NCBI RefSeq assembly: GCF_000191065.1
Contig: NZ_GL872283.1
Span: 1,239,721 to 1,303,720, forward strand
DNA from: Prevotella multiformis DSM 16608
Lineage (GTDB): Bacteria; Bacteroidota; Bacteroidia; Bacteroidales; Bacteroidaceae
Reading direction: 5' to 3'
DNA length: 64,000 bases
Shown: positions 18,428-27,778 of the stretch, piece by piece
Layout: each line of letters opens with the position of its first letter
How positions within the stretch are numbered: the stretch's first letter is position 1
Translations under genes and position numbers: made by a program
The notes under the pieces: generated by a model
The model's database searches: none
What the model was told of the DNA's origin: nothing
Seen by the model: only the letters and a program-made list of their open reading frames with translations

Positions 18428-19036
18428 ATGACCGTCGACTACAAACTTTTAAAAACACATGGCAGACTGCCGAAGAACAGAGAATACAGGGCCGTCACCA
18501 TAGAGAACCGGACCGTGGGGCTGGAACAGCTCGGGGAAGAGATACAACGGGCAACGACGCTGACCCGCACGGACATCCTCGGAGCAGTCAGTGCCTTGAA
18601 AGACGAAATCGTGCTCCAGCTCATGTCGGGCAACGCCGTGCATCTGCCCGGACTCGGATACTTCTCGATCGCCGTGAAGGGAGACCTCTACGAGGATCCC
18701 CGCTCCCACCATCTCCGCCTGCAAAACCCCAAGGTGCGCACCGTGAAGTTCCGCCCAGATACAGAAATGAAAGAGAGGCTGCGTCCTACGGTATTCAAGA
18801 ACGCCACCTATACCCGGGGCACGAGCTCGGTTCCTGAGCCGGAGGAAGTCGACAAGGCGCTCCGCGAGCTGTTCGCGGAAAAACCATTCGTCACCGTCGC
18901 CGACCTGCGCCGCCACCTCAACCTCTCCCCTGCCAATTCCTACCGCATCGCTGAACGGCTGGAGAAGGAGGGGCGGATCCGCAACGGCGGCTCCTGGCGC
19001 AACAAGGTGTACATAAAAGGCGACGGCGGAAAATGA
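18428..19036 (+). CDS. HU-like DNA-binding protein with C-terminal winged helix
   Basis: 202 residues. Residues about 1-125 match the HU/IHF-like group of Bacteroidetes (ATTLTRTDILGAVSALKDEIV, GNAVHLPGLGYFSIAVKG, HHLRLQNPKVRTVKFRPD), in which the DNA-binding arms lie between strands. Residues about 138-197 (KPFVTVADLRRHLNLSPAN, YRIAERLEKEGRI, GSWRNKVYIKG) read as a winged helix-turn-helix, a second DNA-binding unit. It is probably a nucleoid-associated or regulatory protein. It has a long leader holding four 22-bp-spaced palindromes, which could be its own binding sites (inference). A terminator follows its stop directly. Convergent with typA. Confidence 0.82.
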   Translation: MTVDYKLLKTHGRLPKNREYRAVTIENRTVGLEQLGEEIQRATTLTRTDILGAVSALKDEIVLQLMSGNAVHLPGLGYFSIAVKGDLYEDPRSHHLRLQNPKVRTVKFRPDTEMKERLRPTVFKNATYTRGTSSVPEPEEVDKALRELFAEKPFVTVADLRRHLNLSPANSYRIAERLEKEGRIRNGGSWRNKVYIKGDGGK

Positions 19037-19037
19037 C

Positions 19038-19075
19038 AAAAGGCGGCCCGCCCACATTGTGGACGGCCGCCTTCT
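19038..19075. terminator. hairpin between HU-like gene and typA
   Basis: AAAAGGCGGCC and GGCCGCCTT arms with an internal TCCACAATGTGGGC-like inner stem on the complementary strand. Convergent genes end on both sides (19036 and 19097), so it likely serves both. Confidence 0.75.
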
Positions 19076-19096
19076 GACCTATAATTGTAACAAGAC

Positions 19097-20899
19097 TTAA
19101 TCTTTGTTCTGACGCTTGCGCTCCAGATGGTCGAGTATAATCTTGCGCATACGGATGTTCTTCGGGGTCACTTCGACATACTCGTCGCCCTTGATATACT
19201 CCAGACACTCCTCCAGACTCATTTCCGTCTTGGGGATAACCCGCGCCTTCTCGTCTGATCCGGAAGCACGGACATTGGTCAGCTGCTTGGCCTTGGTGAC
19301 GTTGATGACGAGGTCATTGTCGTGGACGTGTTCGCCGACGACCTGTCCGCCATAGACCTCTTCACCTGCATCGATGAAGAACTTGCCCCGGTCCTGCAGC
19401 TTGTCGATGGCGTAGGCATAGGCCGTACCGTTTTCAAGGGCAATCATCGAACCGTTGGTGCGGCGGACTATCTCGCCCTTGAACGGCTGGTAGTTCTTGA
19501 AGCGGTGTGCCATGATCGCCTCGCCCTGACTGGCCGTCAGCACGTTGGTACGCAGGCCGATGATGCCGCGTGACGGAATCTCGAAGGTGATGTTCACACG
19601 GTCGCCTTCGGCATCCATGCCGAGCAGGTCGCCCTTGCGGCGTGTCACCATGTCGATCATCTTGCTTGAGAAGTCCGTCGGCACATTGATGGTCAGTTCC
19701 TCGACAGGCTCGCATTTCTGTCCGTCGATTTCCTTGTAGATGACCTGCGGCTGCCCTACCTGCAGCTCGTAGCCCTCACGGCGCATGGTCTCGACGAGGA
19801 CGGAGAGGTGGAGCACACCGCGCCCGCTGACAATCCACTTGTCCATGGAGCCTTCTACAGGGCGGACACGCAGGGCAAGATTCTTCTCCAATTCCTTGTT
19901 CAGACGGTCGCTGATATGGCGCGATGTGCAGAACTTTCCCTCCTTGCCGAAGAAAGGAGAGTCGTTGATGGTGAAGAGCATGCTCATGGTAGGCTCATCC
20001 ACCGCAATCGGCGGCAACGGCTCCGGATTGTCGAAGTCGGCTATGGTATCACCGATTTCAAACTTCTCCAGACCGATTACGGCGCAGATGTCACCGGAAT
20101 CCACATGGTCTGTCTTCTTGTGCCCCATTCCCTCGAAAGTGTGGAGTTCCTTGATCTTCGTGCGTTCCTGCGTACCGTCACGATGGCAGATCGTGATGTT
20201 CTGTCCGTCTTTCAAAGTCCCCCGGTGTACACGGCCTACGGCGATGCGTCCTGTATAGCTTGAATAATCCAGAGAGGTGATCAGCATCTGCGGCGTTCCC
20301 TCCAGCTGCTTCGGTGCAGGGATGGCCTCAAGGATAAGGTCGAGCAGGTATTCGATGTTGTCCGTCGGCTTCTTCCAGTCTGCCCCCATCCAGCCGTTCT
20401 TGGCCGAACCGTAGACAACAGGGAAGTCCAGCTGTTCTTCCGTGGCATTGAGGTCGCACATCAGGTCGAACACCATCTCATAGACTTCTTCCGGCCGGCA
20501 GTTGGGCTTGTCAACCTTGTTGATGACAACCACCGGTTTCAGTCCGAGCTGCAAAGCCTTCTGCAGCACGAAGCGCGTCTGCGGCATCGGCCCTTCAAAA
20601 GCGTCTACCAGCAGCAGGCAGCCGTCTGCCATGTTCAGCACACGCTCTACTTCACCGCCGAAGTCGGAGTGTCCCGGCGTATCGAGAATATTGATTTTGA
20701 CTCCTTTCCAGTTGATACTTACGTTCTTGCTCAGAATTGTTATCCCTCGTTCGCGCTCCAGATCGTTAGAGTCGAGAACTTCACCGCTGTTGTCCTGTCC
20801 GTCACGGAAGAGTTTACCAGCGAGCATCATCTTGTCAACCAAAGTCGTTTTGCCGTGGTCAACGTGCGCAATAACTGCGATGTTACGAATATCTTGCAT
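19097..20899 (-). CDS. typA: ribosome-associated GTPase TypA/BipA
   Basis: A 600-residue translational GTPase related to EF-G, involved in ribosome assembly and stress adaptation. G motifs: [12 protein letters not shown] (G1), RERGITI (G2), [11 protein letters not shown] (G3), [11 protein letters not shown] (G4) and YGSAKNGW (G5). Domains II, III and V follow, with the BipA-specific C-terminal block ([34 protein letters not shown] end). Length is typical. A TAATTTTG -7 box lies at 20937-20944 on the minus strand, back to back with the rpsO promoter. Confidence 0.97.
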   Translation of the reverse strand: MQDIRNIAVIAHVDHGKTTLVDKMMLAGKLFRDGQDNSGEVLDSNDLERERGITILSKNVSINWKGVKINILDTPGHSDFGGEVERVLNMADGCLLLVDAFEGPMPQTRFVLQKALQLGLKPVVVINKVDKPNCRPEEVYEMVFDLMCDLNATEEQLDFPVVYGSAKNGWMGADWKKPTDNIEYLLDLILEAIPAPKQLEGTPQMLITSLDYSSYTGRIAVGRVHRGTLKDGQNITICHRDGTQERTKIKELHTFEGMGHKKTDHVDSGDICAVIGLEKFEIGDTIADFDNPEPLPPIAVDEPTMSMLFTINDSPFFGKEGKFCTSRHISDRLNKELEKNLALRVRPVEGSMDKWIVSGRGVLHLSVLVETMRREGYELQVGQPQVIYKEIDGQKCEPVEELTINVPTDFSSKMIDMVTRRKGDLLGMDAEGDRVNITFEIPSRGIIGLRTNVLTASQGEAIMAHRFKNYQPFKGEIVRRTNGSMIALENGTAYAYAIDKLQDRGKFFIDAGEEVYGGQVVGEHVHDNDLVINVTKAKQLTNVRASGSDEKARVIPKTEMSLEECLEYIKGDEYVEVTPKNIRMRKIILDHLERKRQNKD

Positions 20900-20965
20900 T
20901 GATTTACCTTAAAAAAGCGTTCGCTAAATTACGCTGCAAAATTACGAATAAAAAATGGAAATCGC

Positions 20966-20995
20966 TTGTCGTTCCAATAAAAAGTTGTAACTTTG
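20966..20995 (+). promoter_or_regulatory. rpsO promoter
   Basis: TTG at 20966-20968, 19 bases, TAACTTTG at 20988-20995. Transcription would start near 21002 and leave a leader of about 100 nt before rpsO; S15 often regulates its own leader, but no known fold was recognised here. Confidence 0.65.
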
Positions 20996-21103
20996 CACAG
21001 CATTTTCGGAGAGTCCGATGCATTTGAAGTCGTAACCCGTTGTGATTAAGGCGGCTAACGACGGAAAGATGTAATTGCGAAACGTATTAATCAAAACAAA
21101 ATC

Positions 21104-21379
21104 ATGTATTTGGACAAAGCTAAGAAAGAAGAGATCTTCGCACAGTACAGTAAGGAACAGAACACGACAGATACGGGTTCTGCTGAGAGCCAGATCGCAC
21201 TCTTCACTTATCGTATCAAGCACCTGACCGAGCATGTAAAGAAGCACCGCAAGGACTATGTTACTACACGCTCACTGACGCAGCTCGTAGGCAAGCGTCG
21301 CGCACTGCTCGACTATCTCTACGATCGTGACGTCAACCGTTACCGTGCTATTGTCAAGGCACTGGGTCTCCGCAAGTAA
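21104..21379 (+). CDS. rpsO: 30S ribosomal protein S15
   Basis: 91 residues, standard length. It binds the three-way junction of 16S rRNA helices 20-22 and nucleates assembly of the central domain of the small subunit. Conserved blocks: TDTGSAESQIALFTYRIKHLTEH, HRKDYVTTRSLTQLVGKRRALLDYL and YRAIVKALGLRK. It stands alone, with its own promoter at 20966-20995 and a strong terminator after it, as often for rpsO. Divergent from typA. Confidence 0.97.
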   Translation: MYLDKAKKEEIFAQYSKEQNTTDTGSAESQIALFTYRIKHLTEHVKKHRKDYVTTRSLTQLVGKRRALLDYLYDRDVNRYRAIVKALGLRK

Positions 21380-21397
21380 GATCTGCCGACAGCAAAA

Positions 21398-21456
21398 ATA
21401 AAAGGTAGAAGAGATGAAGCGATTTCCTTTAGGCTTCTCTCTCCTACCTTTTTATT
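21398..21456 (+). terminator. rpsO terminator
   Basis: Arms AAAAGGTAGAAGAGATGAAGC and its complement (GGCTTCTCTCTCCTACCTTTTT) around an 11-base loop, ending in five T. Confidence 0.88.
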
Positions 21457-21674
21457 CTATACATCATCTTGCATCCGGGGTACATTGTCATTTTCTTCAA
21501 ACGTTTTTTCCTGCCACTTCCGTCACTCCTCGTAATCATATAAATTGATGATTGACAGAATGCTTACGAGGAATGAAAATGACAGCAAGAGAAAAATGAA
21601 CTTATATTGTGAGAGGTGTAAAGCTTTCCCTCATAGCGGATAGGCTTTATCATTCCGGGCTCTGGATGCCCTCT

Positions 21675-24107
21675 TTATCTCTTTATTGCTTTCTTCCCAT
21701 TGATGATATAAATCCCCTTTGGGAGATCTTTCCATGACTGATGAAGCCGCACACCTTGTAGAGAGAAGATGACATCTGAGGTTTTAACATCACTCTTTGA
21801 GCAGTCTATTCCTGCAGGTCCCAACTCGTTGACAGTATAAAAGACATGACGCATTGCAAGCGTATTCCACACATCCTGACGTTTTCCTTTCCGTTCGATA
21901 TCTATGTGTACTTCGTAAGTGTGATTGGCTTCTAACTTAGATGCAGGGAAGGTGATACGTGTCTGGGGGGCATTATTTGCAGCATCACAAGGCAGGTATA
22001 CGTTGTTGACAGCGCCCAAATCAATCCATCTGCTGTTTGTCAGATCGAGCAGACGATAGTAGATGGGGCCGCGATACCCATTTCTGATCCGGTATCCACT
22101 GACTCTTGAATGGACTTGCAGGCCTATCTCTTTTGTTTTGTTGAGTTCAAAGGTTGTATAGTTTGCGTCCTTACCATCCGCCAAGAAGTCAACATAATTA
22201 AATTCAATTGTACCTTCATCATTATGTGGCAGCACTTCTATCTCGAAAGGTTGCTTCATTGTAACAGGAATCAGCACGTCCGATCCATTGCGAGTGGCTC
22301 TTATAGAAAAGGTTACTTTGTAGGTTCCTACTTCCAAGGCACCGACTCTTCCGGAATTATAGTATTGTGGAAGCATATTGATGGCAAAAGAAGTGTTTCC
22401 CAGTCGCTGTGCCACAATATTTGGAGTGAGTAGAAAGCCATTGAGCTCCTCGTTTGTCGCGGTATTTCTAAGTGTCATCACCAAGTCGCCGCGCACTTCT
22501 TCTCGTCCGGGGTTGTACAGGGTGAAACTGAAAGCTGCGTAATTTCCAGAGTCAAAATAGAACGGGGCAAGCAGACTTGGCGCCTTCTCCATCACAACGA
22601 TGTCCTTTGGATTATCTGTTTCGACATTCACTTCGTTGTCTGTCAGCTGTACTTGCATCTCATTGGTATGGTTGACACGTGTCCATTCCCCATGCTCCTC
22701 GGTCTGTGTATCGAGCATCTCTGAGTAAACAGGTACTAAACGATAGTTTCCATTAGGAACTCCGTCGAAGTTAAAGTTGTTTACATCGAATGACATGGAA
22801 GTAAAGATGGATGCCCAAACATGGTCTGTACCTGTTGTCTGATAGACCTTTACCAGCTTGTCACAGCCATCATACAGTGCAAGGCCTACCCTTCCTGTAA
22901 ATACTCCCAGCTCGCCCTTAACGGAACTATATGTTCCTAATTTTTTAATCTCGGCAGTAAAGGTATCAGTTCTTGTCCCTTTTGTTTTGTCAATTGAAAA
23001 AGTCGTGGTTGCCCGAGCGTCTAATCCCCGTGGTATGTCTGGTAAAGGAGTGGCTTTCCCGTTGTTTGGATGGACACACAAGACCTGCATTTCATCCCAG
23101 AAAGAACCTGTTAACCCATATCCTTGAACATTCAGATAGACAGTGTTGATATCGAAATATCCATCGTATTCACCTGCCCAACCCCAGTTGATGTGAATAT
23201 ATCCTCGTTCATCATAGCCGTCAAAAACAAAAGCGTGGTTGCCTCCTGCAACTAAAAGAGGATACCCTTCAGATATTTCTTTCACTACCTCATTGTGGAA
23301 CTCGTTTGCAGGCAGGAAGTCTTTATCAAGGAACTTCACTGTATAATCGAATGTGTGCCGAAGGGCATTGCAGGCGTATTGCAGATTAGAGTCGCTTCCT
23401 TTGTGATAGTATCTCATCCTGACAGCTTTGCCAACATCACGCATCAAGACACCGACTGCCTGTGCTGAACGCTCTGAGCGCATCTCCGCAACGGTATTTT
23501 TCATGTCATTCCACCAATAAGCTGTGCTTTTCCTTGCTTCATCTCCCGTAGTTGATACATAGTCGATTGGGCGATTCTGGGGCCACTTATGATAGAACAT
23601 TAACTGTGCGGTAGCTGTTGCAACGCATCCGGTAGGTGTTGTTTGGCTGCTGATAACCGGTGTGTATTTATTGAAAGGGTAGTATTGACTCCACTTGCAA
23701 GTGAGTAATGGCTCTACTCTCCGCTTGATCGGACCCTGTGTCTGAGGTACTTGTAGAACATTGGCGCGCACAGCTTTCACTATGCGTTCATAGTCTTTTA
23801 AGAATTGGGTGACGTAAGGTGACTGACTGTTGACATTGTCCGACTTACAATCTCCGTAAGCAACAACTTCATTCAGCCTGTTTTCGCCTGATATGATGAC
23901 GAATTTCTTATCGTCAGGATTTGTAAACAGATAATATGCAGGCTGTTCATGCGTTTCTGACAAGCGTGTCCGGGGTGTGTTGACTGCAAGTTTCGGATGG
24001 TTGATATATTTGGATGCAATCTTTAAGGCCTGTTCTTTCGTAATCGGGTTGGCGTTAACGAAAAGGATGTCTGCAAACAAAGTCAGTGCTAAAAATATCT
24101 TCTTCAT
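21675..24107 (-). CDS. C10-family cysteine protease (streptopain-like) with C-terminal sorting-type tail
   Basis: An 810-residue secreted protease. Signal peptide 1-19 (IFLALTLFADILFVNA); residues about 20-115 form the streptopain-type propeptide (ITKEQALKIASKY, PAYYLFTNPDDKKFVIISG). The catalytic domain holds the Cys in TTPTGCVATATAQLMFYHKWP (near residue 162) and the His in LLVAGGNHAFVFDGYD (near 288), followed by YIHINWGWAGEYDGYF. Residues 370-780 are beta-rich extension domains. The end SLQGVRLHQSW..LPKGIYIINGKKAIKR is the short sorting-like tail seen in many Prevotella secreted proteins and resembles a type IX secretion signal. The homologous Prevotella enzyme is interpain A. The gene is noticeably more A/T-rich by eye than its neighbours. 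Confidence 0.88.
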   Translation of the reverse strand: MKKIFLALTLFADILFVNANPITKEQALKIASKYINHPKLAVNTPRTRLSETHEQPAYYLFTNPDDKKFVIISGENRLNEVVAYGDCKSDNVNSQSPYVTQFLKDYERIVKAVRANVLQVPQTQGPIKRRVEPLLTCKWSQYYPFNKYTPVISSQTTPTGCVATATAQLMFYHKWPQNRPIDYVSTTGDEARKSTAYWWNDMKNTVAEMRSERSAQAVGVLMRDVGKAVRMRYYHKGSDSNLQYACNALRHTFDYTVKFLDKDFLPANEFHNEVVKEISEGYPLLVAGGNHAFVFDGYDERGYIHINWGWAGEYDGYFDINTVYLNVQGYGLTGSFWDEMQVLCVHPNNGKATPLPDIPRGLDARATTTFSIDKTKGTRTDTFTAEIKKLGTYSSVKGELGVFTGRVGLALYDGCDKLVKVYQTTGTDHVWASIFTSMSFDVNNFNFDGVPNGNYRLVPVYSEMLDTQTEEHGEWTRVNHTNEMQVQLTDNEVNVETDNPKDIVVMEKAPSLLAPFYFDSGNYAAFSFTLYNPGREEVRGDLVMTLRNTATNEELNGFLLTPNIVAQRLGNTSFAINMLPQYYNSGRVGALEVGTYKVTFSIRATRNGSDVLIPVTMKQPFEIEVLPHNDEGTIEFNYVDFLADGKDANYTTFELNKTKEIGLQVHSRVSGYRIRNGYRGPIYYRLLDLTNSRWIDLGAVNNVYLPCDAANNAPQTRITFPASKLEANHTYEVHIDIERKGKRQDVWNTLAMRHVFYTVNELGPAGIDCSKSDVKTSDVIFSLQGVRLHQSWKDLPKGIYIINGKKAIKR

Positions 24108-24218
24108 TTGTCTATATCTATCAGCCGAATCTATTGATTCGTTATATTAAAATCAGTTTGTAGGAATTTGGGGGGGATTAAAAAACAGGCCACGTCTGCT
24201 TCTCTTTGTGTAGATAAG

Positions 24219-24629
24219 TTATTCTTCCCATATTTCTTTTAATGGGGTCATTACAAATTCACGTTCCAGCATGAGCGGGTGGGGAATGATAAGGTCTGGT
24301 TCATGGGTACTTAGCTTGTCATAAAGCAGGATGTCCACGTCAATGATACGGTCGGTGTATTGTGCATTGACAGTCTTCTTTGTCCTGCCCATTTCCCGTT
24401 CTATCGCCTGTGATGTCTCGAGCAGCTGACGGGGAGCGAGCGGAGTTGAGACACATACACAGGCATTGAGGAAGCGGTTGGGGCTCTCGAATCCCCAAGG
24501 TTCCGTCTCATAAAAAGAAGACTGGCGCAGGACAGTGCCAATCTTCTTTCCGATCTGGTCTATCGCCTCACGCATGATTGCCCTTCTGTTGCCGAGGTTC
24601 GTACCGAGGGCTAAGTAAACAGTATGCAT
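24219..24629 (-). CDS. folK: 6-hydroxymethyl-7,8-dihydropterin pyrophosphokinase
   Basis: 136 residues; transfers pyrophosphate from ATP to 6-hydroxymethyl-dihydropterin in folate synthesis. Motifs: YLALGTNLGNR, SSFYETEPWGFESPNRFLNACV, LLETSQAIEREMGR, and DRIIDVDILLYD with the two magnesium-binding Asp. Length is slightly short, as for other Bacteroidetes FolK. Its start lies one base from the queA stop, so it is translated from the same message as queA, truB, uppP and ftsX. folE is separate, at 42.9 kb. Confidence 0.94.
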   Translation of the reverse strand: MHTVYLALGTNLGNRRAIMREAIDQIGKKIGTVLRQSSFYETEPWGFESPNRFLNACVCVSTPLAPRQLLETSQAIEREMGRTKKTVNAQYTDRIIDVDILLYDKLSTHEPDLIIPHPLMLEREFVMTPLKEIWEE

Positions 24630-24630
24630 A

Positions 24631-25815
24631 CTAATCGTCGAGAATCAACAGAGAGTCGCCGAAACAGCCGAACATATAACCGTTCTTCACCGCCTTGTCG
24701 TACGCCTCCATCACAAGCTCGTAACCTCCGAAGGCGGCGGTCTCCATCAACAGGGTAGAATAAGGGTGGTAGAAGTTGACCAGCATGGAATCGGCAAAGC
24801 CGAAATTATAAGGCGGAAAGATAAACTCATTCGTCCATCCGTCATACTCCTTCATCATTCCGTCCGTACCGACAGCCGTCTCCGTGGCTTTTACGACACT
24901 CGCACCGACGGCACAGAGATGATGTCCTGCCTGCTTGGCACCGTTTGCAATGCGACAGGCATCGGCATTGATGTGCATCTCCTCGGAATCCATCTTGTGT
25001 TTCGTCAGGTCTTCCACCTCGATGTCATGGAAAGTACCCAGGCCGCAATGCAGCGTGATGAAGGCCTTTTTGATTCCACGGATGTCCATCATCTTCATCA
25101 TCTGTTCCGAGAAATGGATGTTGGTACCCGGTGCGGAGACGGCGCCCTCATTCTTCGCAAAGACCGACTGGAAATTCTCCATGTCATCAGCCGACGCATG
25201 AGCGAACTCCGCTCCCTTCTCCTTCGGACGGTTGTCAATGATGTAACGCGGCAGCGGCGCTTCTCCCAGCGCATACAGCTCGCGCTTGAACTCATCGTGC
25301 GGACAGTCGTAGAGGAACCGTAGCGTACGGCCACGGGAGGTCGTGTTGTCGATGACTTCCGCCACCATCGTTCCCGACTCATCAAAGAAGAGCTTGTTGC
25401 CGATACGGATTTTGCGTGCGGGCTCTACCAGCACGTCCCAGAGCCGCATCTCCTGGTTCAGCTCACGGAGCAGGAACACTTCGATCTTGGCATCCGTCTT
25501 CTCTTTCGTTCCATACAGGCGGGCGGGGAACACCTTGGTATCATTGAAAATAAAGGCATCACCCTCATCGAAATAATCGAGAACATCCTTGAACCGGATG
25601 AAGTCTTCTTCTTTCGGCTCACCTTTGACATCCCCTTTGAACATATCAATCCTGCCCGACTTACGGTGGAGTATCATCAGACGGCCTTCGTCCCGGCGCG
25701 TGACCGTAAAGGTCTGCGTGCTGCCGTCGCTGCGTGTGAGCACACGGTCAGAAGAATGAGGATACAGGGCTACCTGCTCTTTCGGCAGGTTGAACTTAAA
25801 CTGTGAAAGCTTCAT
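24631..25815 (-). CDS. queA: S-adenosylmethionine:tRNA ribosyltransferase-isomerase
   Basis: 394 residues; adds the ribosyl group of SAM to preQ1-tRNA to give epoxyqueuosine. Recognised by MKLSQFKFNLPKEQVALYP at the start, DAFIFNDTKVFPARLYG, EVFLLREL, DMENFQSVFAKNEGAVSAPGTNIHFSEQM, TLHCGLGTFHDIEVEDL, HKMDSEEMHI and NFYHPYSTLLMETAAFGGYE. It is longer than proteobacterial QueA (about 350) because of an insertion typical of Bacteroidetes. It sits between truB and folK with short gaps. Confidence 0.95.
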   Translation of the reverse strand: MKLSQFKFNLPKEQVALYPHSSDRVLTRSDGSTQTFTVTRRDEGRLMILHRKSGRIDMFKGDVKGEPKEEDFIRFKDVLDYFDEGDAFIFNDTKVFPARLYGTKEKTDAKIEVFLLRELNQEMRLWDVLVEPARKIRIGNKLFFDESGTMVAEVIDNTTSRGRTLRFLYDCPHDEFKRELYALGEAPLPRYIIDNRPKEKGAEFAHASADDMENFQSVFAKNEGAVSAPGTNIHFSEQMMKMMDIRGIKKAFITLHCGLGTFHDIEVEDLTKHKMDSEEMHINADACRIANGAKQAGHHLCAVGASVVKATETAVGTDGMMKEYDGWTNEFIFPPYNFGFADSMLVNFYHPYSTLLMETAAFGGYELVMEAYDKAVKNGYMFGCFGDSLLILDD

Positions 25816-25856
25816 ATTTCTATAACGAGGTGTTTATTGTTATGTTCTGGGGAGTT

Positions 25857-26558
25857 TTACATTTTCTCTATTGTCTGCTGCCGGAGCCAGCTTTCAAACC
25901 GTTCATAGCTGATGCAGTTCTCCACCTGCACGTCTCCGACACGTGTGCGACGCAATGCCGTAAGGTATGCCCCGCTGTCCAGTGCACGCCCGAAGTCGCG
26001 TGCCAGCGCCCGGATATAGGTTCCCTTGCCGCAGACAACACGGACTGTCAGCTGCATTTTCTCCGCATCAAAGTGCAGGACCTCTATCTTGTCAATGTGG
26101 ATATGCTTGGGCTTCAACACCACATCCTCACCGTTCCTGCGGTAGTCGAAAGCACGTTTCCCATCCACTTTTACAGCACTGTACGTCGGGGGGATCTGCT
26201 CGATGTCACCCACGAACCGTGCCAGTGTCGCATCTATCAGTTCCCGGGTGATGTGCTCCGTCGGGAAAGTCCCGTTCACTTCATGCTCCATGTCATAGCT
26301 GGGTGTGGTCGCACCTAGCTGGAATGTCGCCGTATATTCCTTCGTGTGCGCCTGCAAGGTCTCTATCTGCTTGGTCATCCTGCCTGTTGCAAGGATGAGT
26401 ACGCCTGTCGCCAGAGGATCCAATGTACCGGCATGGCCGATTTTCACTTTCCCGTCGTTCGCCTGTGTGCAAAGGTAGCGTATGTGTGCCAGAGCCTTGA
26501 AGCTCGTAATCCCATAGGGCTTGTCAATGGGGATAATCACCCCTTCTTTGAAGTTCAT
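25857..26558 (-). CDS. truB: tRNA pseudouridine-55 synthase
   Basis: 233 residues; makes pseudouridine 55 in the T-loop of tRNAs. The catalytic Asp is in KIGHAGTLDPLATGVLIL near residue 46; other blocks are IPIDKPYGITSFKALAHIR, KEYTATFQLGATTPSYDME, YSAVKVDGKRAFDYRRNGE and CGKGTYIRALARDFGRAL. The C-terminal PUA-like extension of longer TruB proteins is reduced, as usual in Bacteroidetes. It follows uppP after 23 bases. Confidence 0.95.
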   Translation of the reverse strand: MNFKEGVIIPIDKPYGITSFKALAHIRYLCTQANDGKVKIGHAGTLDPLATGVLILATGRMTKQIETLQAHTKEYTATFQLGATTPSYDMEHEVNGTFPTEHITRELIDATLARFVGDIEQIPPTYSAVKVDGKRAFDYRRNGEDVVLKPKHIHIDKIEVLHFDAEKMQLTVRVVCGKGTYIRALARDFGRALDSGAYLTALRRTRVGDVQVENCISYERFESWLRQQTIEKM

Positions 26559-26581
26559 CAGAATGTTATTGTAGATGGGAA

Positions 26582-27442
26582 TCAGTCAACCATGTTCAAA
26601 GACGCACCGGAGAGCAGCATCACAAGGATGACGGCACCGACGATGATGCGGTACCAGCCGAACCATTTGAAACCGTACTTTGCCAGGAAGTTCACAAACC
26701 ACTTCATCGCCAGCAGGGCGACGACAAAAGACACGATGCACCCTACTGCCAGCATCGCCAGGTTATGTGCCGTAGCCCATGAACCGTCCTCCTTCAGCAG
26801 GTCCAGCAGGTCCAGCAGTGTCGCACCGGCCATTGTAGGAACCGCCAGAAAGAAAGAGAACTCCGCCGCACGCCTGCGTGTCAGTCCGTTCGCCATGCCG
26901 CCTACGATGGTCGCCATCGAACGGCTCGTGCCGGGAATGACCGACAGGCACTGGAACAGACCGATATTGAAGGCGCGCTTCTCATTCACCTCGTTCTCTT
27001 CCCGCCCTTTGTCGAAGATGTCGTCACAGAAAAGCATGAACACACCGCCTGCGACAAGCATCACGGCGACTACCCATACGGAGTCGAGCAGCCAGTCGAG
27101 CAGACCGCTCTTCTTTGCAGCCATCCCGATGACCACGGCCGGAAGCACGCCGACAAAGAGCAGCCAGTAAAACCGTACAGGATGGATCATCCTGAGGAAA
27201 GGAGACCGACAGTCGGCCGGGGCAGGTGTACGGTCAATCCGGAAGAACCGCCTCCAGTACAGGCATACCACTGAAAGGATGGCACCGAACTGGATAATGA
27301 AAGTGAAAGCATGGACAAAGGAGTCGCCCTGCGGAACCCCCATAAGATTCTGCGTAATGATCATGTGCCCCGTAGAAGACACTGGGAGGAACTCGGTCAG
27401 CCCTTCGACGATGGAGATGATGATAGTCTGTAAGAGCGTCAT
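26582..27442 (-). CDS. uppP: undecaprenyl-diphosphatase
   Basis: 286 residues; an inner-membrane BacA-type phosphatase that recycles undecaprenyl pyrophosphate for wall and surface polysaccharide synthesis. Signature blocks are IVEGLTEFLPVSSTGHMII (Glu-rich motif and the PVSSTGH loop) and VIPGTSRSMATIVGGM (PGxSRS motif). About eight hydrophobic helices. Its start overlaps the stop of the DUF3098 gene by four bases, showing translational coupling within the ftsX operon. Confidence 0.95.
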   Translation of the reverse strand: MTLLQTIIISIVEGLTEFLPVSSTGHMIITQNLMGVPQGDSFVHAFTFIIQFGAILSVVCLYWRRFFRIDRTPAPADCRSPFLRMIHPVRFYWLLFVGVLPAVVIGMAAKKSGLLDWLLDSVWVVAVMLVAGGVFMLFCDDIFDKGREENEVNEKRAFNIGLFQCLSVIPGTSRSMATIVGGMANGLTRRRAAEFSFFLAVPTMAGATLLDLLDLLKEDGSWATAHNLAMLAVGCIVSFVVALLAMKWFVNFLAKYGFKWFGWYRIIVGAVILVMLLSGASLNMVD

Positions 27443-27684
27443 TCTGCCTCCGCGTCTTTAGCCTCTTTCGGCTGATAGAGTATTGCACCGATAATAGAGA
27501 CAAACCCGATGAAAGTCACGACCGGAGCGACCTTGATGCGCTGTGCGCTGAAGATGCTCGGGTCAAACACGGTCTCTGTCGAGGAACCGCCGCTCATGAG
27601 GATGAACCCGATGACGACGATGAAGACCCCGACTGCCAACAGAATGAAGTTGGCTTTTCCGAAAGCTAAATTTCTTTTGTCCAT
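27439..27684 (-). CDS. DUF3098 small membrane protein
   Basis: 81 residues with two hydrophobic helices: NFILLAVGVFIVVIGFILMSG and VAPVVTFIGFVSIIGAILY, an N-terminal charged stretch (MDKRNLAFGK) and an acidic end. It matches the DUF3098 proteins that in Bacteroidetes almost always lie between ftsX and uppP, so a role in division-linked wall synthesis is likely by context only. Confidence 0.85.
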   Translation of the reverse strand: MDKRNLAFGKANFILLAVGVFIVVIGFILMSGGSSTETVFDPSIFSAQRIKVAPVVTFIGFVSIIGAILYQPKEAKDAEAE

Positions 27685-27778
27685 ATTTTCTTAGGCGATG
27701 ACAGGTGATGAGGGGCGGCATTTTTACTTTTTCACCCTTTTACTTTTTCCTTTTTCTTTTTTCCTTTTTACTTATGGT

